The notes below the pieces were generated by a model. That model did not search any database. It saw only the letters and a program-made list of their open reading frames with translations, and was not told the origin of the DNA. From JAFKKS01 sp039808325 (lineage in GTDB: Bacteria > Pseudomonadota > Alphaproteobacteria > Rhizobiales > Xanthobacteraceae), in contig JBDHSU010000101.1 of the NCBI GenBank assembly GCA_039808325.1, positions 1-15,131 on the forward strand: a stretch of DNA of 15,131 bases. The letters are read 5' to 3'. The position numbers were made by a program, and so were the translations under genes. Of this stretch, positions 1-6,258 are shown piece by piece (the stretch's first letter is position 1; each line of letters starts with the position of its first letter).

Positions 1-183
1 ATGCCGATGGTAGCGCACCACGCGGCGCTGATAGGGCTCGGGGATCGTCGCCTTGGCGTATGGCGGATTGGCGAGAAGCTGCTTGTCGCGCGCCGTCTCG
101 CCCTCCATCGGCAGCGTCGCCAGGGTTGCCTGCATGCAACCACCCAGCATCAGGCCAGCCACAAGAATCGCCGCCGCACGCAT
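1..183 (-). CDS. Lipoprotein, probable L,D-transpeptidase, N-terminal part only (runs off left edge)
   Basis: Reading the minus strand from the ATG at 183 gives 61 residues with no stop to the window edge. The start has a short hydrophobic signal segment (about residues 4-15) ending in a lipobox LGGC, so Cys16 should be lipidated and the protein anchored in the membrane facing the periplasm. After it comes a stretch rich in small and charged residues with a PPYAK...IPEPYQR pattern. From memory, this N-terminal pattern is typical of Rhizobiales ErfK/YbiS/YcfS/YnhG L,D-transpeptidases, which form 3-3 cross-links in peptidoglycan or attach proteins to it; the catalytic YkuD domain with its Cys/His would lie outside the window. 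GGAGAGGAT about 7 bases upstream is a good ribosome binding site and a promoter lies at 230-257. The lipoprotein call is firm; the enzyme assignment is inferred from the N-terminus alone. Confidence 0.6.
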   Translation of the reverse strand, partial: MRAAAILVAGLMLGGCMQATLATLPMEGETARDKQLLANPPYAKATIPEPYQRRVVRYHRH

Positions 184-229
184 CGAATATCCTCTCCGTC
201 GACGGGAGCCCCCGAGTCGACATCGTTTC

Positions 230-257
230 ATTATCGAACGGGCGCGGCCCCTGCCAA
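230..257 (-). promoter_or_regulatory. Sigma70-type promoter for the lipoprotein gene
   Basis: On the minus strand, TTGGCA (257-252) is followed by a 16-base spacer and GATAAT (235-230). Each box differs from the E. coli consensus at one position. Transcription would start near 223, giving a leader of about 40 bases before the ATG at 183. A perfect TTGACA sits slightly upstream (264-259) but is 23 bases from GATAAT, too far to pair with it. No experimental support; alphaproteobacterial promoters are often less consensus-like than this. Confidence 0.5.
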
Positions 258-406
258 GTGTCAATGCGCCGGTCGGGCCACACTGTGATCCGATGTTGCA
301 GGAAAGCCGCACTTTTCAAAGGTGGGAAGATTTTGCGGCGAGAACTTTAACGCCCGGTTTACCCTAACGGGCCACCGGCAGCCTTTCCCTGCCCGGTAGC
401 TCCGAA

Positions 407-441
407 CGTCACCGCAATGGCCCCGTTTGGTGACGAAACGG
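407..441 (+). promoter_or_regulatory. Two overlapping, mutually exclusive inverted repeats in the leader of the small gene
   Basis: CGTCACC (407-413) is the exact reverse complement of GGTGACG (429-435), a 7-base-pair stem with a 15-base loop. CCGTTT (423-428) pairs with AAACGG (436-441) across the 7 bases 429-435, which are the right arm of the first hairpin. Both stems cannot form at once, which is the geometry of a switch or attenuator, although short repeats also arise by chance in GC-rich DNA. No known riboswitch core was recognised. Confidence 0.25.
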
Positions 442-469
442 CCGCAGTTGGTGGCTATGTGAGGATTAA

Positions 470-489
470 CCGGACGGCCATGCGTCCGG
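470..489 (+). promoter_or_regulatory. GC-rich hairpin just upstream of the small gene's ribosome binding site
   Basis: CCGGACG (470-476) and CGTCCGG (483-489) form a perfect 7-base-pair stem with a 6-base loop. It ends 12 bases before the GGGAG at 502-506. No T-tract follows, so it is not a normal intrinsic terminator for plus-strand transcription. It could be an RNA structure in the 5' leader or a dyad operator. Confidence 0.3.
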
Positions 490-512
490 ACAAATTGCCT
501 TGGGAGCGAAGA

Positions 513-707
513 ATGCGTGCCACCGAAGTCGAAAGGCGTGAGAGAACCACCGAGAAACCGACCAAGCGGACGGAATTGACCCGCCAATACGCTTCCATAG
601 GGATACCGGCGGTCGCCGCCGCCGCCCCCTATGCCAAGGTCGAGAAGCGGGAGGCTCCGACAACGCCGCCGAACAGCTTTGACCTTCGGTTCGAAGCCGC
701 GAGCTAG
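513..707 (+). CDS. Small hypothetical protein, 64 residues
   Basis: The ATG at 513 is preceded by GGGAGCGAAGA, a plausible ribosome binding site, which is why this internal ATG is preferred over the earlier in-frame ATG at 417. The product is strongly charged: the first 25 residues are rich in Arg, Glu, Lys and Thr, followed by a small neutral core YASIGIPAVAAAAPYAK and a polar tail. No signal peptide and no clear membrane helix. From memory, short proteins with a similar Y..IGI.AVAAA..Y core are widespread, uncharacterised, in Rhizobiales; I cannot confirm homology. No function is proposed. It is alone, between the lipoprotein gene and corA, and is preceded by the hairpins at 407-489. Confidence 0.45.
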   Translation: MRATEVERRERTTEKPTKRTELTRQYASIGIPAVAAAAPYAKVEKREAPTTPPNSFDLRFEAAS

Positions 708-856
708 CGCCGCCCGTGCGCGTCAGGTTCGATCGTTTCACCCGACATGCGCACCCGTCCCCGCTGTCGTCGTCGCCCCGTCATCATTCATGAGGTAGAC
801 GGCTCGCCTTTGTCGCGCTACCCGTAGCGGCGGCACCGACAACAGCGCGGACGAGC

Positions 857-1828
857 ATGCTGACTTTCTATGTTCCGCAGGGAACCACGCTCGAACGCGT
901 CGCCGCCTCGGCAGAACCGCCGCAGCGCGTGATCTGGTGCGACCTCATTTCCCCCACGCCAGAGGAAGACAGGATCGTCGAGCGCGTGCTCGGCGTCGCC
1001 GTGCCGACTCGCGAGGAGATGCAGGAGATCGAGGTCTCGAGCCGCCTCTACGTGGAAAACGGCGCCCGCTACATGACCGTGACGCTCATGTGTCAATCCG
1101 ACACGGACATGCCAAAGACCACGCCGGTCACCTTCATTCTCGCCGACAAGAAACTGGTCACGGTGCGCTACGACGAGCCGCGCCCCTTCTCCATCATCTC
1201 GAACAAGCTCGCGCGCGTCTGTTCCGCGACAGCCACCGGCGAAACGGTATTGATGGATCTGCTCGACGCCATCATCGACCGCGCCGCCGACATCCTGGAA
1301 AAGGTCGCGGCGGAAGTCGACATCGTCTCGCATCAGATCTTCGAGCCGACGCCGCGGCGCACCGACCGCTCCCGCACCTACAATCAGATCATGCGATCGA
1401 TAGGCCGGAAGGGCGACCTTTCCTCGAAAGTCCGCGAAAGTCTCGTGTCGCTGGGGCGGCTCGTCGTCTTCCTGGCGAGCGAGACCGACGGTATGAAGTG
1501 GCCGAAAGAGATGCGCGCCCAACTCAAAGTGATGCAGCGCGACGTTCACTCCCTGTCCGACCACGCGACCTACCTCACCAACAAGATTCAGTTTCTGCTC
1601 GATGCCGTCCTCGGCATGGTGTCGATTGAGCAAAACAACATCATCAAGCTTTTCTCGGTCGCGTCCGTCGCGCTGACTCCGCCGATTCTGATCGCATCGA
1701 TCTACGGCATGAACTTCAAGCACATGGCCGAACTCGATTGGGCCTATGGTTATCCGATCGCGCTCGCTCTCATGGTGATCGCGGCGATTATTCCGTACGT
1801 CTATTTCAAGTGGAAACGATGGCTTTAG
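857..1828 (+). CDS. corA: CorA-family magnesium (and cobalt/nickel) transporter
   Basis: Inner-membrane channel-like protein that lets Mg2+ into the cell, normally as a homopentamer with a large cytoplasmic funnel. The 323-residue length is typical. Residues 1-260 form the soluble alpha/beta and long helical region, including an acidic segment around 33-60. The family signature YGMNF is at 283-287, at the end of the first of two C-terminal membrane helices (about 264-283 and 299-317), and the chain ends in a short basic tail (KWKRWL), as in CorA. The loop after GMN (FKHMAELDWAYGYP) carries acidic residues as expected for the periplasmic entrance. The start has only a weak GGACGAG-type ribosome site. 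Its last 10 bases overlap the next gene, so the two are probably co-transcribed and translationally coupled. No M-box or other Mg2+ riboswitch was recognised upstream. Confidence 0.93.
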   Translation: MLTFYVPQGTTLERVAASAEPPQRVIWCDLISPTPEEDRIVERVLGVAVPTREEMQEIEVSSRLYVENGARYMTVTLMCQSDTDMPKTTPVTFILADKKLVTVRYDEPRPFSIISNKLARVCSATATGETVLMDLLDAIIDRAADILEKVAAEVDIVSHQIFEPTPRRTDRSRTYNQIMRSIGRKGDLSSKVRESLVSLGRLVVFLASETDGMKWPKEMRAQLKVMQRDVHSLSDHATYLTNKIQFLLDAVLGMVSIEQNNIIKLFSVASVALTPPILIASIYGMNFKHMAELDWAYGYPIALALMVIAAIIPYVYFKWKRWL

Positions 1829-2928
1829 ATTCCGCCGCGCCGGCGGCCAAGCTGACACTGCGCGGCGTGCGCGTGCGCGCCGTCGACGTTCCGATGACCT
1901 TCGTGCTCGGCACCAGCGCCGGCGCCATACGCACCGCGCCGCTGCTGCTCGTCGATCTCGAAACCGAGGAGGGCGTCATCGGCCGCGCTTACGTTTTCGG
2001 CATCTATCCCGGCGGACCGCGCGTGATCGGCGCCGTGATCGAGGACGCCGTGGCGATGATCAAGGGGCAGCCGCTCGTGCCCGCCGATCTCACGAAACAT
2101 CTTCTGCGCCGCTTTCTTCTCGTCGGCGTCACCGGCGTGGTGCGCATGGCGCTCTCCGCCATCGACAGCGCGATGTGGGACGCGCTCGCCGTCGCTACCG
2201 GCAAGCCGCTCGCGACGCTGCTCGGCGGCAGCCCGAAACCCATCCCCGCCTATAACAGCAACGGGCTCGGCCTCATGGGTCCGGAGAAGACGGCCGACGA
2301 GGCGCTGAAGCTTCTCGGCAGCGGCCTGCGGGCGGTCAAGCTGCGGCTCGGCTATGCGACGCTGGAAGAGGATGTCGCCGTCGCGCGCGCCGTGCGCCGC
2401 GCGCTTCCCGCCGCCGTCACGCTGATGAGCGACTACAATCAGGCGCTCGACACGCCGGAAGCGATCCGCCGCGGCCGCGCGCTCGAAGACGAAGGCATCT
2501 ATTGGATCGAGGAGCCAATCCGCCACGACGACTACGCGGGCAACGCGGCAATCGCCGAGGCTCTGAAGGTGCATGTGCAGATCGGCGAGAACTTCAACGG
2601 CCCGCAGGCGATGGCGCAGGCGATCGCCGCCAAAGCGTGCGACCTCGTGATGCCGGATCTCGCGCGCATCGGCGGCGTCAGCGGCTGGATGCAGGCGGCG
2701 GGCCTCGCCGCCGCGCACGACATCCCTATGTCGTCGCACCTGTTCCCGGAGGTGAGCGCGCACCTGATGGCGGTGACGCCGACCGCGCACTGGCTCGAAT
2801 ACATGGATTGGGCAAGCGCTATCCTTGAAGAGCCGGCCGTGCTGCGCGACGGATGCCTCGTCGTTTCCGACAAGCCGGGCAGCGGCCTGGCCTGGAACGA
2901 GAAGGCGGTGTCGAAATATGCCGCGTGA
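1819..2928 (+). CDS. Enolase-superfamily enzyme, mandelate racemase-like, with KxR instead of KxK
   Basis: The 369-residue protein aligns from memory along its whole length with Pseudomonas putida mandelate racemase (MdlA, 359 residues). This superfamily removes a proton alpha to a carboxylate, with Mg2+ stabilising the enolate. Metal ligands are present: Asp205 (SDYNQ), Glu231 (WIEEP), Glu257 (GEN). The His-Asp dyad is present: His307 (MSSHLF) and Asp280 (MPD), as is Glu327 (HWLE), matching MdlA His297, Asp270 and Glu317. The KxK motif reads K174-L-R176, so the position of MdlA Lys166, the S-face base, is arginine (codon CGG at 2344). This could be a racemase with altered kinetics, or a dehydratase or epimerase using mainly the His face; substrate is unknown. 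The ATG at 1819 overlaps corA by 10 bases; the ribosome site is weak, consistent with coupled translation. Confidence 0.85.
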   Translation: MALDSAAPAAKLTLRGVRVRAVDVPMTFVLGTSAGAIRTAPLLLVDLETEEGVIGRAYVFGIYPGGPRVIGAVIEDAVAMIKGQPLVPADLTKHLLRRFLLVGVTGVVRMALSAIDSAMWDALAVATGKPLATLLGGSPKPIPAYNSNGLGLMGPEKTADEALKLLGSGLRAVKLRLGYATLEEDVAVARAVRRALPAAVTLMSDYNQALDTPEAIRRGRALEDEGIYWIEEPIRHDDYAGNAAIAEALKVHVQIGENFNGPQAMAQAIAAKACDLVMPDLARIGGVSGWMQAAGLAAAHDIPMSSHLFPEVSAHLMAVTPTAHWLEYMDWASAILEEPAVLRDGCLVVSDKPGSGLAWNEKAVSKYAA

Positions 2929-2950
2929 CATGCGCGATGCGCTGTACACG

Positions 2951-3060
2951 TCGACGTATCTTTTATTTGTTAAATCTAGAAACTAGCTCTCCAATACATT
3001 GAATTCATTTTAGTTCGAGAATTGAATCGCAAATAAATCGTATTTATTCGTCGTATCCAA
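2951..3060. promoter_or_regulatory. AT-rich intergenic island with inverted and direct repeats, likely promoter/operator region
   Basis: By direct count this stretch has 33 G/C in 110 bases, against clearly GC-rich neighbours. It contains AATAAAT (3032-3038) and its perfect inverted copy ATTTATT (3042-3048) separated by CGT, and a direct repeat ATTGAAT at 2998-3004 and 3021-3027, 23 bases apart. A candidate promoter TTGAAT (3022-3027), 17 bases, TATTCG (3045-3050) overlaps the inverted repeat, so a bound protein there could repress. It lies between the racemase-like gene and the gene at 3152 and most likely drives the latter. The binding protein is unknown; Irr/Fur-type control is only a guess. 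Confidence 0.4.
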
Positions 3061-3151
3061 GCTTATTCTTCTTTACCGCCCAAGGATAATCAGCCAGATC
3101 ACGTGCTCCCGTTCGACCTTGCTCGACGTCACCGTGTGAAGGCTTTGACTC

Positions 3152-3871
3152 ATGACCGACGCGACCTCGCTGCGACAGCGCCTTACGGCTTCGCCGGAAG
3201 AAATCCTGCAGCGGCTGCCGCAAGCGGGCCGCGTCATGATCATTGCCAACGATCGCGGCGTAACGCATGAGCGTATCGGCACCGTCGAAAGCGTCGAGGT
3301 CACGAACGGAGAGGTTCGCTGCCGCGGCAAAGAGCACGACAGCGTGATCGTGCTGAGCCCGATCGCCGCCGCGATCGCCGATCGCTCCGGCCGCATGAAG
3401 GACAAGGTGCTACCACGGCTGAACTTTCAGGACGCCAACGCAAAAACCATCTTCAGTATCGTCGGCATGGACGGCCTTGAGCCTTTCGATCGCGCTTTCG
3501 CGGCTTTCTCCGGCGCGTCTCTCGATGCGGACGAGCCGCGGCACAGCGAGCCGGCAACGGTTTCCGACGACGACCCCGCCGCCGCGCCGTTGCAGAAAGC
3601 CAACGAAAGCCAGGCCGAAATTGCCGTCGCCATGCAGACGGCGGCGTTTCGTCAACGATGGCAAGGCGCCGCGCCCGCGATCAAGCTGGCGATGGGATTC
3701 GTCAACATCATCACACCCGACTTCCACCTGCATGTCCGCGGCGGCGCGGTCGCGCGCTGGGCATCCGAAGATCTCGCCGACGGCAAGGTGAAGCTCTCGG
3801 CCATCGGCCAGGATGGCCAGGCGCTCGGCCTCGTCCTCACGGGACCGGCAGCCGCGCTGCGCGCCGGCTGA
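3152..3871 (+). CDS. Conserved-looking hypothetical protein, possible HemS/ChuX-like heme-utilisation domain
   Basis: 239 residues, no signal peptide and no membrane helix, so cytoplasmic. Residues 20-118 have a pattern resembling one half of a HemS/ChuS-type heme-handling protein: GRVMIIANDRGVTHERIG (26-43), an alternation of short strands, then a run (86-106) where LPRLNF is followed by a turn and SIVGMDG. His39 in VTHE is where such proteins have a conserved His in one repeat, but this is a pattern match by eye and not proof. Residues 121-160 are an acidic, Ala/Pro-rich linker, and 165-239 form a second small domain with FHLHV. Usual HemS is about 340 residues, so this would be a shortened form. 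GAAGG lies 9 bases before the ATG. The stop is only 6 bases before the start of the ABC transporter gene, so the two should be co-transcribed. Confidence 0.6.
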   Translation: MTDATSLRQRLTASPEEILQRLPQAGRVMIIANDRGVTHERIGTVESVEVTNGEVRCRGKEHDSVIVLSPIAAAIADRSGRMKDKVLPRLNFQDANAKTIFSIVGMDGLEPFDRAFAAFSGASLDADEPRHSEPATVSDDDPAAAPLQKANESQAEIAVAMQTAAFRQRWQGAAPAIKLAMGFVNIITPDFHLHVRGGAVARWASEDLADGKVKLSAIGQDGQALGLVLTGPAAALRAG

Positions 3872-3877
3872 TCGCCC

Positions 3878-5626
3878 TTGCGCCATCTTCTGACATGGGC
3901 GTGGCGCCTGCTGCGCATCGCCTCGGGCGGCCCCGGCAGCCGATTGAGCCTGCTCGTGCTCGCGCTCGTTGTCGCGCTGCAACTCGGCGCCATTCAGATT
4001 TCGCTGCGCTTCATTCAATGGAATGCCGACTTCTACAATGCGCTGCAGAAGGTCGACGTATCGGCCGCATTGAGTCAGGTCGGGTTGTACGCCGCACTGA
4101 CGGCCCTCTCGGCAGGCGTGCATCTCGTCAGCACCTATGCCCGGCAGCATCTCGAGATTCGCTGGCGCCGCCGGCTGACGCACGTGGTCATGGACCGCTG
4201 GCTCTCGACGCGCGCCTATTGGTTCCTCCCGCACGAAAGCCGGAGCGGCAATATCGACAACCCCGACCAGCGCATCGCCGACGACTGCCGCGAATTCATC
4301 GAATCCATTCTCACCAAGGTGCTCGGCTTCTTCATCAGCTTGATCGGCCTCTACGCTTTCGCCTCTCTGCTCTGGCGGCTCTCGACGTTCCCGCTCGCGT
4401 TCACCCTTTTCGGCGTGGACGTTGAGATCCCCCGCTACATGGTGTGGGCGGCGCCGATCTATGTCGCGATCGCGACCGTCATCACCCATGCGCTCGGCCA
4501 TCAACTCTCCGGCTTGCTGCACGACCAGCAGCGCCGGGAAGCCGATTTCCGGTTTTCACTGATGCGCTTGCGCGAGAACGCGGCCGCGATCGCGCTCTCG
4601 CGTGGCGAGGGAAGCGAACGCGGTGCATTGTCGGATCGCTTCGAAACCATGGTCGGCGTTTGGCGCGGCGTCATCAATCGCCAATTCATTTACGGCCTGT
4701 TCCAGCGCCCTTACTTCCAGACGGTCTTGCGCGTGCCGATGTTTCTCGCGCTGCCGGCGTTCCTCGCGGGCAAGGTCACGCTCGGCGGACTGATGCAGCT
4801 CGCATCGGCGTTCCAGAACGTCGTCACCACGCTCTCTTGGTTTATCTTCAACTACAAATTCATCTCGGACCTTGCGGCGACGACCCGGCGTCTCGCGCAA
4901 TTTCTCGACGCCATCGACCGCACCGCGGCCGCCGCCGGCGGCCCGCATCGCCGCCCTTCCGATGACGGAGCGCTGCGCATTCCCGAACTCGCCGTGACCG
5001 CGCCGGATGGGCGGCATCTGCTCAAAATTTCCGACCTCATCGTTCACCCGGGCGAGACGGCGTGGATCAACGGCGCCTCCGGCCTCGGCAAGAGCACGCT
5101 GCTGAAGGCGTTGGGCGGTCTTTGGCGGCATGCCAGCGGCGAGGTGCACCTGCCGGCGGGACGGCTCTGCTTCATGCCGCAACAGGTGTACATGCCGGCC
5201 GGCACGCTGCGTGACGCGGCGATCTACCCGGCGCGTCCCGACAGCGTGCCGCACGGCCGCATCGTGGAGCTGCTGGAGGGCCTCGGCCTCGGACACCGCG
5301 TCGGCATGCTGGATGACAGCGCGCGCGGCCTCTCCGTCGGCGAGCAGCAGCGTCTCGCGCTCGTGCGCCTGGTCCTGGCGCAACCGGATTGGGCGTTCCT
5401 CGGCGAAGCGACGAGCGCACTCGACTCGGAGGCGGAGCGCGCCGTCTTCGCATTCCTGCGCGGCGCCTTGCCGCAGACGACGTTCGTCATCGTCGCCCAC
5501 CGTGCGCCGCCATGCTTCGCCGACCTGAGACAAATCACATTGCAACGGGATCGCAGCGAAGCGCGCGAGGAGCGGAGCATCGCCTCGCAGCTTCCGCAGG
5601 GCCTCTGCGCTTTCGTCCCGATCTAA
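3878..5626 (+). CDS. YddA/SbmA-type ABC transporter, fused permease and ATPase, Walker B Asp replaced by Gly
   Basis: 582 residues, normal for the family. Residues 25-330 form the ABC_membrane_2-type membrane domain, with the hallmark NPDQRI at 128-133 shared with SbmA/BacA; members transport peptides, cobalamin or fatty acyl-type compounds across the inner membrane. The ATPase domain (about 365-560) has Walker A GASGLGKST (399-407), Q-loop MPQQ, signature LSVGEQQR (485-492), catalytic Glu510, SALD D-loop and switch His541. The residue before Glu510, normally Asp in LDEATSALD, is Gly509 (codon GGC at 5402; GAC would be Asp). Loss of this Mg2+-coordinating Asp may lower ATP hydrolysis. The start is TTG at 3878, the first possible codon after an in-frame stop at 3869; the ribosome site is poor and translation may be coupled to the preceding gene 6 bases away. 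Substrate unknown. Confidence 0.85.
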   Translation: MRHLLTWAWRLLRIASGGPGSRLSLLVLALVVALQLGAIQISLRFIQWNADFYNALQKVDVSAALSQVGLYAALTALSAGVHLVSTYARQHLEIRWRRRLTHVVMDRWLSTRAYWFLPHESRSGNIDNPDQRIADDCREFIESILTKVLGFFISLIGLYAFASLLWRLSTFPLAFTLFGVDVEIPRYMVWAAPIYVAIATVITHALGHQLSGLLHDQQRREADFRFSLMRLRENAAAIALSRGEGSERGALSDRFETMVGVWRGVINRQFIYGLFQRPYFQTVLRVPMFLALPAFLAGKVTLGGLMQLASAFQNVVTTLSWFIFNYKFISDLAATTRRLAQFLDAIDRTAAAAGGPHRRPSDDGALRIPELAVTAPDGRHLLKISDLIVHPGETAWINGASGLGKSTLLKALGGLWRHASGEVHLPAGRLCFMPQQVYMPAGTLRDAAIYPARPDSVPHGRIVELLEGLGLGHRVGMLDDSARGLSVGEQQRLALVRLVLAQPDWAFLGEATSALDSEAERAVFAFLRGALPQTTFVIVAHRAPPCFADLRQITLQRDRSEAREERSIASQLPQGLCAFVPI

Positions 5627-5700
5627 AAGCCCGCGACGGCAATCGATCTTGCAGTCCGCCGCCGCTTTCCTATGTGGCGGCTGGAAGGGTCGAGATCGCC

Positions 5701-6126
5701 ATGGCTCACAGTTTCACCGCCGGCGCTTGGTTCACGGCCGGCGCTTGGCAGGCACGTTTGCGCCCGCGCGTCACCGCCGCCTCACGGCGCGATGCCTTGG
5801 CGCGCCTCGAAAGCCTCGCGCGCATGCTCGACACGGCATTCCGCATCCCCGGCACCGGCATCCGTTTCGGCGTCGACGGCGCGATCGGCTTGGCGCCCGG
5901 CATCGGCGATGCCGTCACGACCCTGATGGCCTGTTACATCCTCTACGAGGCGCACCGGCTCGGCGCGCCTCGCCGCCTCATCGCGCGGATGGCGGGCAAC
6001 GTCGCCATCGACGGCGTCGTCGGCGCGGTGCCATTGCTTGGCGATCTGTTCGACGTGATATGGCGCGCCAACCGGCGCAACGTCCGCCTGTTGCGCATGC
6101 ATTTCGAGCGCGAGGGCCTCATTTAA
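5701..6126 (+). CDS. DUF4112 family protein
   Basis: 141 residues. After a variable N-terminus, residues 35-135 match the DUF4112 pattern from memory: LARMLDTAFRIPGTGIRFG, GLAPGIGDAVT, a central hydrophobic helix (about 75-90), RMAGNVAIDGVVGAVPLLGDLFDV and ANRRNVRLL. Function is unknown; the two glycine-rich hydrophobic segments suggest a small membrane-associated protein. The ATG at 5701 is preceded by GGAAGG at a longish distance; longer in-frame versions from 5389 would overlap the ABC gene and are not credible. Residues 5-16 are a tandem FTAGAW duplication, reflecting an 18-base direct repeat in the DNA (5713-5748). The gene follows the ABC transporter by 74 bases and may share its transcript. 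Confidence 0.85.
   Translation: MAHSFTAGAWFTAGAWQARLRPRVTAASRRDALARLESLARMLDTAFRIPGTGIRFGVDGAIGLAPGIGDAVTTLMACYILYEAHRLGAPRRLIARMAGNVAIDGVVGAVPLLGDLFDVIWRANRRNVRLLRMHFEREGLI
5713..5748 (+). repeat. Tandem 18-base direct repeat inside the DUF4112 gene
   Basis: Two adjacent 18-base units, 5713-5730 and 5731-5748, differ at one base (C/G at the sixth position). Each encodes FTAGAW. The near identity suggests a recent slippage duplication in the poorly conserved N-terminus. Confidence 0.85.
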
Positions 6127-6158
6127 CGGCAACCTGCCCAGCCGGATGCCCCTTCGCG

Positions 6159-6187
6159 TTGACTCCTCCGGGCGCGATTTCTACTGT
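6159..6187 (+). promoter_or_regulatory. Sigma70-type promoter for the HAAT transporter operon
   Basis: TTGACT (6159-6164), a 17-base spacer and TACTGT (6182-6187) lie in the 132-base gap before the substrate-binding-protein gene. The -35 box matches consensus at five of six positions; the -10 is weaker, as is common in alphaproteobacteria. Transcription would start near 6194, about 65 bases before the TTG start at 6259. Confidence 0.5.
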
Positions 6188-6247
6188 GGCAAAAAGGCGC
6201 AGATCGTGTCGGCTCATCCGGCAACGGTGGATGGCCACCTAGAGTTA

Positions 6248-6255
6248 GGGAGGGG
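6248..6255 (+). promoter_or_regulatory. Strong ribosome binding site that fixes the TTG start of the binding-protein gene
   Basis: GGGAGGGG ends three bases before TTG at 6259, with its core at suitable spacing. The next in-frame ATG (6277) would remove the two positive residues of the signal peptide, so TTG at 6259 is the better start. Confidence 0.65.
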
Positions 6256-6258
6256 ACT

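Larger units (their letters stand above)
184..512. other. 329-base intergenic region with divergent signals
   Basis: No convincing coding frame is seen here. The left part holds the ribosome binding site and promoter of the minus-strand lipoprotein gene. The right part (about 400-490) is dense in inverted repeats and leads into the small plus-strand gene at 513. I found no clear plus-strand -35/-10 pair. Confidence 0.5.

Noticed and set aside
259..264. Perfect TTGACA (minus strand) as the -35 box of the lipoprotein promoter
   Set aside because: It is 23 bases from GATAAT; TTGGCA at 257-252 has the proper 16-base spacing.
818..1858. Long open frame on the minus strand opposite corA (346 codons)
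   Set aside because: The plus strand encodes an unmistakable CorA; the antisense protein is His/Asp/Arg-rich with no recognisable domain, a typical shadow in GC-rich DNA.
1825..2949. Long minus-strand open frame opposite the racemase-like gene
   Set aside because: It mirrors the coding gene, with Arg/His/Ala-rich composition and no family resemblance.
3410..4522. Minus-strand open frame of 370 codons
   Set aside because: It spans two well-supported plus-strand genes and their junction; composition is that of a shadow frame.
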